NCBI RefSeq assembly: GCF_003610255.1
Contig: NZ_RAPS01000001.1
Span: forward strand, 6,289,001 to 6,353,000
DNA: 64,000 nt
Direction of reading: 5' to 3'
Source: Streptomyces sp. TLI_171
Lineage (GTDB): Bacteria; Actinomycetota; Actinomycetes; Streptomycetales; Streptomycetaceae
A program made the translations under genes and the position numbers. This document shows positions 34,146 to 45,100 of this stretch, piece after piece. The notes under the pieces are model-generated. The model was not told the origin of the DNA and did not search any database. It was given only the letters and a program-made list of their open reading frames with translations. Position 1 is the first letter of the stretch, and each line of letters starts with the position of its first letter.

Positions 34146-34832
34146 GTGGCGGACGAGACGGTGTGGATCGACCTCGACGAGGTCGAGGCGGCAGCCAAGA
34201 AGATCATGAACCTGCTGGACGAGCTGAACGGCCCGGCCAACCAGCTGGAGGCCAAGATCAAGCAGGTGCAGGAGTCCGTCTACGGGACCGACCTGCTCGG
34301 CAAGGCCCTGATGGGCGGCAGTTCCTCGGTCGGCGGGCTGGCCCAGCACCAGGAGCAGGTGCTCGCGGGCATCCGCACGCTGATCCAGAACGCCACCGCG
34401 GTGGGCGAGAACCTGCAGACCATGGCCGCCCGCCACCGGGCCAACGACGAGGCGCACGCCACCGAGCTCGGCCGGATCACCGACACCGGTGCGATGCCCG
34501 CCGATCCGGCCCTGGCGAGCCTGCCCGCCGGCACCGTCGGCACGGTGCAGGCCTCGCTGCCCAACGCGCCGCTCGGGCAGGTCGGCACCGTGCAGGCCAC
34601 GCTGCCGGACGCGCCGCTGCGGCCGATGGAGACCGTCCACGCCTCCATGCCGACCGCGCGGATCGCGCCCGACACCGGCACGGATCCGACGCCGCCCCCG
34701 CCGCCGTCGGTCGCGCCGATCGGCGACACCCACGTGGAGGGCGGCTACCACGACCCGGACGCGCCCACGCTCGACTACAACCACGCGGACGAGCTGCTGG
34801 AGAACCTGAGCTACGGCGGGCCGATGATCTGA
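34146..34832 (+). CDS. EspC/WXG100-like helical protein with proline-rich tail
   Basis: 228 residues. Residues 1-110 form a helical hairpin (DEVEAAAKKIMNLLDELNG ... HQEQVLAGIRTLIQNATAV) of the size of ESX-secreted WXG100/EspC-type proteins, without a clear Trp-x-Gly turn. The tail has three related units of the type GTVQASLPNAPL, a poly-Pro run, and near the C-terminus LDYNHADELLENL, where YNHAD fits the YxxxD/E type VII secretion signal. GTG start behind GGAAGGG. It opens a four-gene row with the giant effector gene and is probably a co-secreted partner. Confidence 0.65.
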   Translation: MADETVWIDLDEVEAAAKKIMNLLDELNGPANQLEAKIKQVQESVYGTDLLGKALMGGSSSVGGLAQHQEQVLAGIRTLIQNATAVGENLQTMAARHRANDEAHATELGRITDTGAMPADPALASLPAGTVGTVQASLPNAPLGQVGTVQATLPDAPLRPMETVHASMPTARIAPDTGTDPTPPPPPSVAPIGDTHVEGGYHDPDAPTLDYNHADELLENLSYGGPMI

Positions 34833-34908
34833 CGGGCCCCGCCCCGTCGCCTGCTCCGTCCCCGCACCGCCCCTCGCACCCGACCGCCCTCCCGGAGAGC
34901 CTGCCGCC

Positions 34909-37155
34909 ATGATCGAGCTGCCCGCCGACCTCGCCGAAGTACTGAAGACCGTCCAGAGCAACGAGAACGGCGCGGACATCGCCTTCCCCGACGGCGACGA
35001 GGAGTTGCTCGCCGAGCTCGGCGCGGCCTGGGACAAGTGGAACGAGGTCGCGGAGTCCCACGTCCGGGCGATCACCGAGGCCGCGCAGCGGGCCATGGGG
35101 AGCATGTCCGGTCCGGCCGCGGAGAGCTTCCAGCAGTACCTGGAGAAGTTCGCCGGCGGCGACGGCTCGCACGTGGCGACCACCCTGCAGTCCGGCCAGG
35201 TGATGGCCAGCTCGCTGCACGGGGCCGCGCAGGCGGTGTCGGGCACCAAGTCCGAGATGGTGCGCGAACTCCAGTACGCCAAGGAGTACATGGAGCAGAA
35301 CCCGGCGGGCAAGCACGACGACATCGCGCAGTCCGAGGGCATCAAGCAGGCCGCGGCGGTCTACCACCAGTACATCGGCCAGGTCGGCAACGGCGTGGAC
35401 GGCATGCTGCGGAAGAGCGCCGACCACATCACCGAGATGACTGGCATGGGCCAGACCTGCGCGCTCAACGGCTCCGGCGCGTCCGGCGGTCCGGGCGTCG
35501 CCGGGGCCGGGAACACCATGCAGATCGGGACCGACCGCACCCTGCCGAACGGCATGCTCGCCCCGGGCGCCACCAGCCCCGGCGCCACGCTCGACGGTGC
35601 GTCGGCGCTGGCCGGCGCCGCCGGCGCTCCCACCCCCTTCTCGATGCCGAACGCCCCGGACGCCACCGGCGGGTTCGGCGGTGCGGGCGGCGGCGCCGGC
35701 GGGGCTGGCTCCTTCGGCGGCTCGGGCAGCACCATGGGCGCGTTCGGCGGAGCAGGCGGCGCCGGTTCCTTCGACGGCGGCGCGGGCGGTTCGTTCGGCG
35801 GCACGGGCGGTGGCGCCGGCGGCGGTTCGGGCGGCGGTTCGGGCCTGGCGCCGTTCAGCATGCCCGCCCCGAACCTGCCGAGCTTCGGCTCCGACGGCGG
35901 ACCGGGCGGCGACGCACCGGTGTTCAAGCCGCTCTCCACCGGCTCGGGCGTCGGCTCGCTCAACCTGGCCGGACTCGGCGACCTCGGCACCGGCACCACC
36001 ATCCCCGGCAGCAGCTTCACCCCGAGCACCGGCCTCGGCGGCAACCTCGGCTCCGGTCTGTCCGGCGGGATCGGCGGCAACCCGCTGGGCTCGCTGAGCA
36101 GTTCGCTCGGCAGCACCCTCGGCGCGCTCGGCGGCGCCGGCTCGACCACCGCACGCGGCGGCCTCAGCCCGTTCGGCGGCACCGGCAGCAGCCCGTTCGG
36201 CCTCGGCGGGGCGGGCGGCGCCTCCGCCCGCGGCGGGCTCGGCGGAGCCGGCGGGGGCGTCGGCGGCGGGTCCGGGCTGCGCGGTTCGGGCGGCGGCGTG
36301 GGCGCCGGCGGCAGCACGCTGGCCTCCCGCGCGGGCGGCGTCGGCGCAGGGGCCGGGATGGCCGGGACCGCCGGCTCCGGCCTCGGCCGGGCCGGTGGCA
36401 GCGGACTCGCGGGGGGCGCCGCGTCCGGGCGCGGCGGGGCGACCGGCGCCGCCGGCATGGCCGGCGGCCACGGCCCCGGCATGGGCGGCGCGGGCCACGG
36501 CGGTGGCCGCGGAAAGGAAGGCCGGGCGGGCAACCGCTTCCTGAGCCCCACCCGCTTCGGCGAGGAGGGCGAGGAGGACGAGGAGCTGTACGGCGACGCG
36601 GGCATCCTCGGCCGGGCCGCCGACGTCGACCCGCGCGACCGCCACTGGCAGCGGGCCCGCCGCCGCTGGCTGGACGACGCCCGCGCGGACGGCACCTTCA
36701 CGCTGCCCGAACCGGCGACCGCCCCCGTCGCCGCCGCCGGGCCCACCAGCGAGCAGGAGACGCTCAGCCAGCTGGCCGGCGTCCTGCTCGGCACCGGCGG
36801 CGGCGCGAGCGCGGACACCGACACCGGCAGCACCTCCACCGACGGGTCCCCGACGACCACCCCGGCCACGCCGACCACCCCCGCCATCGACCTGACGGCA
36901 CGCCAGGAGGCGGTCGCGCCGACGGCGGAGAGCACCGACGACGCGTACCTGGACCGTTCGCGCAGCGCCGCCGCCCGGCGCGGGCACCCCGACGCGCCGG
37001 AGGCCGCGGCCGCACCTGCCGAGGCCGCGGGTGCCACCGGGGCCGCCGGGGCCGCGCCGCAGCGGGCCCCGCTGCGGGAGGAGGGCGGGTACCAGGTGCC
37101 GAGCCCGTTCCTGCGCGCCGCGCTGTCCCGGCTGGCCGCGCCCGCGGCCGACTGA
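34909..37155 (+). CDS. WXG100-like protein with long Gly/Ala/Ser-rich region
   Basis: 748 residues. The N-terminal about 185 residues are helical and resemble the CpnT-type WXG100 domain (GAAWDKWNEVAESHVRAITEAAQ, AAESFQQYLEKFAGGDG, VYHQYIGQVGNGVDGML). Residues about 190-540 are a low-complexity Gly/Ala/Ser segment of GGAGG- and SGLGG-like units. The C-terminal part has an acidic FGEEGEEDEELYGD patch, a RDRHWQRARRRWLDD patch and an Ala/Pro end. The layout recalls PPE/PE-PGRS-like surface proteins, though without sequence evidence of common origin. No catalytic motif. Second gene of the effector row, 76 bases after the first. Confidence 0.65.
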   Translation: MIELPADLAEVLKTVQSNENGADIAFPDGDEELLAELGAAWDKWNEVAESHVRAITEAAQRAMGSMSGPAAESFQQYLEKFAGGDGSHVATTLQSGQVMASSLHGAAQAVSGTKSEMVRELQYAKEYMEQNPAGKHDDIAQSEGIKQAAAVYHQYIGQVGNGVDGMLRKSADHITEMTGMGQTCALNGSGASGGPGVAGAGNTMQIGTDRTLPNGMLAPGATSPGATLDGASALAGAAGAPTPFSMPNAPDATGGFGGAGGGAGGAGSFGGSGSTMGAFGGAGGAGSFDGGAGGSFGGTGGGAGGGSGGGSGLAPFSMPAPNLPSFGSDGGPGGDAPVFKPLSTGSGVGSLNLAGLGDLGTGTTIPGSSFTPSTGLGGNLGSGLSGGIGGNPLGSLSSSLGSTLGALGGAGSTTARGGLSPFGGTGSSPFGLGGAGGASARGGLGGAGGGVGGGSGLRGSGGGVGAGGSTLASRAGGVGAGAGMAGTAGSGLGRAGGSGLAGGAASGRGGATGAAGMAGGHGPGMGGAGHGGGRGKEGRAGNRFLSPTRFGEEGEEDEELYGDAGILGRAADVDPRDRHWQRARRRWLDDARADGTFTLPEPATAPVAAAGPTSEQETLSQLAGVLLGTGGGASADTDTGSTSTDGSPTTTPATPTTPAIDLTARQEAVAPTAESTDDAYLDRSRSAAARRGHPDAPEAAAAPAEAAGATGAAGAAPQRAPLREEGGYQVPSPFLRAALSRLAAPAAD

Positions 37156-37193
37156 CCGCGCCCGCCCGTCGACCGCACTGACGAAGGAACCCC

Positions 37194-38216
37194 ATGAGCA
37201 ACGACGAGCAGGCCTGGTACGCCGAAGCCGAGCCCCGGACCGAAGCCGCCCACATCGCCCGGCTGCTGCCCGAGGAGACCGTCGCCCCGGCCCCGTTCCG
37301 GGTCGGCACGGTGCTCCCGGACAGCGTGCCGCTGGAGCCGATGCAGCGGGCCGTGCCGATGCAGCAGACCGTCTCGCCGATCCCGATGGAGCGCGCGACG
37401 CCGCTGCAGGCGACCGAGCGCGCGGACGCCATCCCGATGGAGCGCGGCACGCCGTTGCAGGCGACCGAGCGGCTGGCCGCCGAGCCGTTCCAGCAGGGCG
37501 TCGCCGCCGAACGCACACCGCTCCAGCCGTTCCAGCGGGCCGCCGAGGCCGACAGCGCGCCGTTGCAGCCCTTCCAGCGCGCCACGGCCGCCGAACCGAC
37601 CGTCCCCGCCCAGCCGCTCGAACGGGCGGACGCCGCCGAACCCGCGCAGGCGCTGCGGCGGATGGACGCGGCCGAACCCGCCCAGCCCTTGCAGCCCGCC
37701 CAGGCCACCGCGCGCACCGCGGCCACCGCCCCGACGGCCCGGACGGCCGCCGCGAAGAAGGTCAGGGCGGACGACTCCGGCGGCTCCGGGAACGCCGGGA
37801 AGGGCTTCCAGGTCGACCCCTCGAAGTACCAGGCGGCGGTGTCGCCGATGCTCGCCGCGTCCGAGCAGGTCGCCAACCTGTACCGGTCGTTGAGCGCCTT
37901 CCTGCCCTCGCTGGAGGCGCAGGACCCGTGGGGCAAGGACGAGTCGGGCAAGAAGTTCGCCGAGGGCGAGAAGGGCTACCTGAAGTACAGCAAGGACACC
38001 CTCGACGTCCTCAAGGGCCTGCCCGATGCGCTGAAGGGCATCGCCGACGGCCTGAAGGCGATGGCCGCCGGCTACGAGAACGCCGACGAGGGCGTGATCG
38101 CGGACCTCAACGCGATCGACCAGGGCCAGGCGCCGATGCCCGCCGCACCGTCGATGCCCGCGGCACCCCTCCACCTCCCGATCACCCCGCGGATGACCCA
38201 GAGCGGAAGGCACTGA
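37194..38216 (+). CDS. WXG100-like protein with N-terminal PLQxxxRA repeats
   Basis: 340 residues. The first about 175 residues hold roughly ten short units of the form (P)LQPFQRA, PMERATPLQATER or PLERADAAEP. The WXG100-like domain is at the C-terminal end: DPSKYQAAVSPMLAASEQ, the hallmark DPWGKDESGKKF (Trp-Gly turn), then a second helix. GYENADEG follows it, and YENAD is a YxxxD secretion signal in the correct place after the helix pair. Placing the WXG domain last is unusual. It ends four bases before the giant gene, so expression is tightly linked; it may be its chaperone or co-secreted partner. Confidence 0.7.
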   Translation: MSNDEQAWYAEAEPRTEAAHIARLLPEETVAPAPFRVGTVLPDSVPLEPMQRAVPMQQTVSPIPMERATPLQATERADAIPMERGTPLQATERLAAEPFQQGVAAERTPLQPFQRAAEADSAPLQPFQRATAAEPTVPAQPLERADAAEPAQALRRMDAAEPAQPLQPAQATARTAATAPTARTAAAKKVRADDSGGSGNAGKGFQVDPSKYQAAVSPMLAASEQVANLYRSLSAFLPSLEAQDPWGKDESGKKFAEGEKGYLKYSKDTLDVLKGLPDALKGIADGLKAMAAGYENADEGVIADLNAIDQGQAPMPAAPSMPAAPLHLPITPRMTQSGRH

Positions 38217-38220
38217 CCCC

Positions 38221-39120
38221 ATGGCTGTCGAACTCCCGGAGCCGCTCCAGTGGGTCCTGCTCCTGCTGGCCGGAACCCGCTGGCCCGAGGCGGACGAGGA
38301 CCAGCTCCGCGACATGGCGGAGCACTGCCGGCGGACGGCCGAGGGCCTGAAGGACGCCGCGCAGAGCGCCGATTCCACCATCAAGCGCGCGCTGGACGGC
38401 CAGCAGGGCAACGCCGCCGAGGCGCTGGGCAAGTACTGGGAGAAGTACTCGGTCGGCAAGGGCACCGAGGAGGACCCCGGCTACCTGCCCGGCGCTATCA
38501 ACGCGCTCAACGGCATGGGCGACATGCTGGAGCAGGTGGCGAACTCCGCGGAGACCGCGAAGATCCAGATCATCGCGCAACTCGGCATCCTCGCCTTCGA
38601 GTTGGCCACCGCCGAGGCGGAGGCGCCGTTCACCGCGGGCGCGTCGCTGCTGCAGGTCCCGGCAATGATCGCGGCCAGCCGGGTGGTGGTCTCGCAGCTG
38701 TTGAAGCAGCTGCTCAAGGAGACGCTGATGATGGCGGCCAAGCAGGCCGCCCAGATGGGTGCGATCAACCTGCTGGCGCAGGGCATCGAGGTGGCCGAGG
38801 GGCACCGCAAGAGCATCGACGGGAAGGAACTCGGCCAGAACGTCCTGGGCGGTGCGGTCGGCGGCGCGTCCGCCCACCTGATCGGCAAGGGCATCGGCGC
38901 CGGGGGCAAGAAGCTCGGCGCCGAGAACGCCCTCAACACCACCGTGGGCAAGATGGGCACCGGCGCCGTCGTCGGCGTCGGCGCGGACGTCTCCACCCAG
39001 CTGATCACCACCGGCAAGGTCGACAGCGAGTCGCTGCTCGGCTCCGGCCTCTCCGGCGGCGCGGGCGCGGGCCTGCACGCCGGCGCCTCCGCGATCAAGG
39101 GCCACGCCAACGCCCCCAAG
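38221..39120 (+). other. effector part: CpnT-like WXG100 N-terminal domain
   Basis: Residues 1-300. Trp-containing helical hairpin (GTRWPEADEDQLRDMAEHCRR ... AAEALGKYWEKYS) followed by several hydrophobic or Ala/Gly helices, the pattern of the N-terminal domain of the mycobacterial toxin CpnT and of large streptomycete WXG100-headed toxins. It is the presumed secretion and membrane-entry part. Confidence 0.65.
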
Positions 39121-42100
39121 CCGGCCGAGATGCCGCACCTCGACGTGCCGAACACCGGCGGGTCCCACGACGGACCGGCCACCTTCAACAAGCCCAGCAC
39201 CTCCACCGGCGACGCCGGCTACCACGGGCCGACCGGCGGCAGTGGCTCCGGCTCCGGCACCGGCACGCGGTCGGTCGACAGCGGGAGCGGAAGCGGGGCC
39301 GGGGCCGGCGCGAGCCACAGCACGGGCGGGGCGACGCACGGCGGTACCGAGACGGCCGCCGGGACGCACACGGGCACGGGCAGCGGTACGGCCGCGGGCG
39401 AGTCGAAGGTGAACGGGCTCGCCCCGTTCGGCTCCGGACGGTCGACCGAGGCCCCGGCGTCGACCGGCGGCAGCCACGAGGCCACACCGGGCAGCTCCGG
39501 CCAGGCCCCGCGCCCTGACGCGGCTCCGCCGGTCTCGCACGAGTCCGCGCAGCCGCGCCATGAGCAGTCGGTGCGCCCGGATGCGGCTCCGCCGGTTTCG
39601 CACGAGCCTGCGCTGCCGCGTCATGAGGAGTCGGTGCGTCAGGAGGCGGCTCCGCCCGTTTCGCACGAGTCGACGCCGCGTCATGAGCAGTCGGTGCGCC
39701 CGGATGCGGCTCCGCCGGTTTCGCACGAGTCTGCGCTGCCGCGTCATGAGGAGTCGGTGCGTCAGGAGGCGGCTCCGGCCGTTTCGCACGAGTCGACGCC
39801 GCGTCATGAGCAGTCGGTGCGCCCGGATGCGGCTCCGCCGGTTTCGCACGAGTCCGCGCCGCCGCGTCATGATGAGTCGGTCCGTCAGGAGGCGGCTGCG
39901 CCTGTCTCGCACGAGTCGACGCCGCGTCAGGAGACGGTCTCGTCTGTCTCGCACGAGTCTGCGCCGCCGCGTCATGAGGAGTCGGTGCGTCAGGAGGCGG
40001 CTCCGCCGGTCTCGCACGAGCCGGTGGGTCGTCAGGAGCAGCCCGTTCACGACCCGGTGGAGCAGGGCGGACCGCGGCATGAGCAACCGGTGCAGGAGCG
40101 CGCGCCCGGTCAGCAGCCGGCCCCGCACGCGGTGACCTCGGAGCACGGTGGCCTGGGTGCCGCGCCGCGGCACGAGTCCGTTGTGGAGCACGACGGTGCC
40201 GGGAACGCCCCGCGCCACGAGCAGCCGCGGCACGAGCCCGTGACGGAGCGTCAAGGTCCGGAGAGCACGCCGCGGCCGGAGCAGCCCGGCACGTCGGGCG
40301 GCCCGCGCCCGGCCGTGCACGAGCAGCCGTCGGCGGCCGATCACGCTGCCGGGCATGCCGGAGGCCCGGTTCGGGGGAGCACGCCGGAGTCGTCCGAGGT
40401 GCCGTCCCAGCGCGGTGGCGCGGCGGTGCCCAACCTGTCCGGGATGCTCGGCGGCGCCGCGCACCTGGCGGGGTCCGGCAGCGACACGCACCTCGACGGC
40501 GGTACCAGGATCGCGGGTGGGCAGACCCAGACCAGGCCGGCCCCCGGTCCGGACACCGTGCCGGGACACGTCGTTCCCGACAACGCCGCGTCCGCCGTCC
40601 AGCAGCCCACGGGCACGCCGCCGATGTCTGGCGGCTTCATGCCCGGTCCGGTGGCCGGCGGCGGGGGCGCGCACGGTGCGGGCGGCGGCGGTCGTACGCC
40701 GTCTAGCCACGTCCCGACCGGCCCGGTGGGGTCGCAGCGTCCGGCGGAGCCGGCCCCGCAGCCCGGTGGGGGCTCGATCCGCCCCGGTGCGGGCCGAACG
40801 TCCGACACGCATGTGCCGCCGCCCCCGCCCCCGCCGTCGCAGCACCGGGCGGGCGGGACGCCGCGGACGCTCGGCGACCCGAACGCGTCCTCGTCCCGCA
40901 CCGGCCGCACCGGCGAAGAGCACCTGCCGCCGCCGCCCCCGCCGCCGTCGGGCACCTCCCGGCTGAAGCCGGTCGACGAGCGACCGACCCCGGACGAGCT
41001 GGCGCAGTTGCACCAGCACCCGGGCGGCCCGTCGCTGATCCACCCGGCGATGGCGGACGCCGCGGCACTCGCCCAGTACAAGAGCGACAACAGGTTCAAG
41101 TTCGCGTTGCCCGAGGACCTCCGGATGGCGGCGAACGCCCTGCCGCACCAAGCGTGGGGCCGGCGCGACTCCGGAGTCCCGACGCCGAGCGGCCGACCGG
41201 ACGTCAAGGTCAGCCCGTACTCGCAGTCGTTCAAGACGCACCTCGACCCGCTGACCTTCAAGGCCCTGCACAATGAGGCCGCCGGCGCCATCACCCCGAA
41301 CCTGCGGACCAAGCTCGGCGACGACGCCGTCGAGTTCTCGGGCAACAAGGTGCTGGAGGCGGCGGGCAACCTGGACTTCCGTACCCAGGAGCACTTCCAG
41401 CAGCAGGAGATCCGCCGCAACGTGCTGGAGCGCCTGGCCCGCCAGGACTCCGAGAAGACGTGGAGCCCGGTCGGCGAGCAGCGGGTGAACGACCACCTGA
41501 CCGGTTCCGCGTCCGCGGTGGACGGCGTGAACCGGCTGCTGAACGGGCACAACGGCCATCCCGGCTTCGACGGCGTCGTGCTGGGCGAGTCGCACGGCCG
41601 GTCGCCGAGTTGGCGGTTCCTCACCGAGAACATGCACGACCTGAAGGCCGCGGGCGTCGACCGGATCTACGTCGAGTCGCTCCGCGACGACGCCTTCCAG
41701 CAGCATCTGGACGCCTACCAGCGTCCCGGGGGCACCATGTCGCCGAACCTGGAGACGATGCTCCGCGCGTACGACCTCAACAGGACCTCCCCGGCCGGCC
41801 ACGGTCTGTACGAGACCGTGGTGCGGGCGAAGCAGGAGGGCGTGACGATCCACGCGGCGGACGGCTACCCGGCGCGGGCGCCGCAGGGCGGCCCGCACGC
41901 CATGCAGGAGCGTGCGCGACTGCTCAACTCCTACATGAACCACGCCATCACGGACGGCGGCGGGACCGGCAAGTACGTGCTGGTCACCGGCAAGGCACAC
42001 GTCAACGAGCACGCGAGCAGCACCGACCACCGGATCCCTGGCGTGGCCGAGATGCTGGGCGTCCCGGGCGTGCGGCTGACCGACAGCGGCCGGCCGAACC

Positions 42101-45100
42101 CGAGCGGCACCCCGCACGACGCGTCCGCCGACACCGCTTCCGGGAACCTGCGGATCGGCTACCTCGCCCCAGCGACGACCGGGCACAACTCGGCGAACGC
42201 GGCCGGTGGCCACGGCGCCCCGCCCGCGCCGCCCGCCGCGTCCGCGCCGCACCAGGGCGACGGCAGCTCCTCGCAGTCGACCCGGAGCCTCGGCGACAGC
42301 ACGCCGGTGCCACCGGCCCCGCCCGCGGCGCACCAGAACGGGGGCAGCCCGTCGCAGTCGACCCGGAGCCTCGGGGGCGACCGGACCCCGCCGCCTCCGC
42401 CTGCCACGCCGACCCAGCACAGCACGGCCGGGTCCTCGCAGCCCGGCCACCGGGCCCCGGCCACGACGGTGCCGAACACCGCGTCGGTCCCCGGCCACCA
42501 CACGCCGCCTGCCGCCGGCCACAACGCGCCGTCGACGACCAGCCACGGCACCCCGTCGACGACCGGCCACACCAACGCGCCCGCCGCCGGCCAGCACAAC
42601 GCGCCGGCGAGCAGCGCGCACGAGCAGTTCCTCGACCGCCAGAAGCAGGCGCGGGACGCGGAACTGCAGGCCCTGGCCAACCGGACCCCGGTGCGCGACG
42701 CGGTGGACCAACTCGGCCGCGAGCAGCGGGCGGTGGCCACGCCTCCGGTCGGCGCCGACCGGCTGCGCCAGGACCTGCCGGGCATGTCGCCGCAGGAGCG
42801 GGCGCAGCAGCTGGCGAGCCTGACGCCGGAGAACCGGCGGTGGCTGGCGCGCGACCCGCAGACGGTCGACGCGCTGAAGAACGGGCTGCCGCCGAAGGAA
42901 TTCGCGCGCACCGCAGCGGAGTTGATGGTGCACGTGGACCCGCGCGCCGAGCGCGCGGCCTCCGCACGGCAGGAGGCGCAGCAGCAGATCGCCCGGATGC
43001 TCCAGGACCCGGAGACCACCGCGCGGCTGCTGAAGAACGGCGCCGACGTCGTGGTCGTCCCCAAGGACGTGCGGATGCCGGACGTCCCGGAGCTGAACAA
43101 CCTGCGCGGGGTGCACAACAACTCCTCGGCGGGCGCCGGTCGCGGCTACGACGACATGCGCGGCTCCGGCGGACGCCACTCGGCGGTCACCGAGGAGAAC
43201 CTGCTCGGCGAGCACACCCCGATCGGCCACGGCGGCCACTACGAGGACGGCTACTCCACCACCACGCACGAGTTCACGCACACCGTGCACCGCTTCGGTC
43301 TGGATGCGAACGACCAGAAGCTGATCACCGACACCTTCAACCAGAAGCACGGCGACCCGAACGCCGCCTGGCCGGACGGCCCGCGCCAGGACACCACCGG
43401 CAAGCCGGTCGACAACTACTCCTCGCGCGACGAGCAGGAGTACTTCGCCCAGGTCACCAACGCCTACCTGGGCAACAACCACGGCACCGACCCGTACACC
43501 GGGCAGCCGCGCAACAACGGCGCGGACTGGGTCCGGCAGAACGAGCCGGCCGTGCTGCCGCTGCTGGAGCGGTTGTACGGCAAGGACCCGGGCGCGGTGC
43601 ACGCCGGACCGGCCAACCCGGTGCACGCCACCACGGCCGAGAACCACATGTACGAGGGCTTCCGGGAGTTCATGGACCAGGTCGACGGCAACGGGAGCAA
43701 CCCCCCGGCCCACCAGCCGCCGACCACACCCCCACCCACCGCGCCGACGGCCAACGCCGGTCAGCACGGCGGGAGTTCTTCCCACCTGCCCCCGCCGCCG
43801 CCGAACGCCCCCGGCTTCGGCAGCAAGCCCGCGGCCGACGACGGCTACTCGCACAAGATCGACGGCGAGAAGACCTTCGACGCGATCAAGGACTTCCTGC
43901 CGGACTCCGCGGAGTTCGACAAGGTCAAGGACAGCCTGAAGAAGTACGAGCGGTCCGCGCTGATCGACGGCGACACCGATGCGATCATGCACGCGTACGA
44001 GCAGCAGAAGCAGCTGCACGTGGACGTGCTGCGCCGGAACGTCCCCGCGCAGCTCGACGCGGTCAACCACCGGCTGGACGAGATCGCCCGCGAGACACCG
44101 AACCGGCAGGCCGAACTGGCCGGCGAGAAGCAGAACCTGGAGACCGCCAAGGCCCACCTGGAGGGACAGCAGGACCGACTGGCGGTCTACGAGCACGAGT
44201 TGGCCCGGCTCAAGGGCGAACCCAAGTCGGGGACCGCGGCGTTCAAGGCCCTGCAGGACGCCCGCGCGCAGGCGGAGCCGCGGATCGCCAAGGACGCGAT
44301 GGAGCGGATCGAGGACCAGCGCAAGTCCGTCGCCGACCTGCGGACCTCGGCCGACCAACGCTTCCAGGACGCCGAGAACGCGTACCAGACCGAGAAGAAC
44401 AAGCGGATCGCCGCCGGCGGCAAGGACGAGAGCGCGGCCGAGAAGGCCGCGAAGACCACCCGCAACGTGTACGAGAGCCGGGTCGAGGACCTCAAGCTCC
44501 GCGAGCGGGAGCTCGCGCAGGACCTCCAGGCCCGCAAGGACGCGCTGGCCGGCAACTACGGCGCCACGCCGCCGAAGCCGAAGAAGGGCGCGGACCAGCT
44601 GTTCGCGGACGGCGCCTACCGGGCCGCGTTCGGGTACTCGGACCACGGCGTCATGGCGGGCGAGCCGCACGCCGAGAAGACCGCCCGCCGGATGGACGAC
44701 GGCAAGGTCAAGCTCGGCGCCGCCGTGGTCAACCGCAACCACGTGGTCGCCGACTACATGGTGCACAAGTACGTGACGGCCGCCGTCTTCAAGGCCCGGT
44801 CGTTCGGCGACGAGCAGCACCGGGTGGAGGCGTCGCGGACCTTCTCCGACTTCGTCGACACCATGGCGCCCGACCAGCACCGCGTGTTCGACAAGGCCGG
44901 CAAGCAGGCCGTCAAGCGGCTCGGCGCCAACGAGCAGGAGCACGCCGCGCTGGCCTGGCGCGACCTCGGCTACACCGCCAAGGACGTGGACCTGGGCAAG
45001 GCCTACGGCAACGACAAGCTGGAGGCCGCCTTCGCCCCCGCGAAGCTGGACGACCCGGCGAGCGCCGGCGCGGCCAGGGACGAGGTGCACAACCAGCTGA

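Noticed and set aside
38182..45090. 2302-codon open frame antisense to the effector gene
   Set aside because: Composition is Arg/Leu/Val/Gly-rich without domains. Long antisense frames are usual in DNA with G/C third positions, and the sense strand carries clear peptidase motifs.
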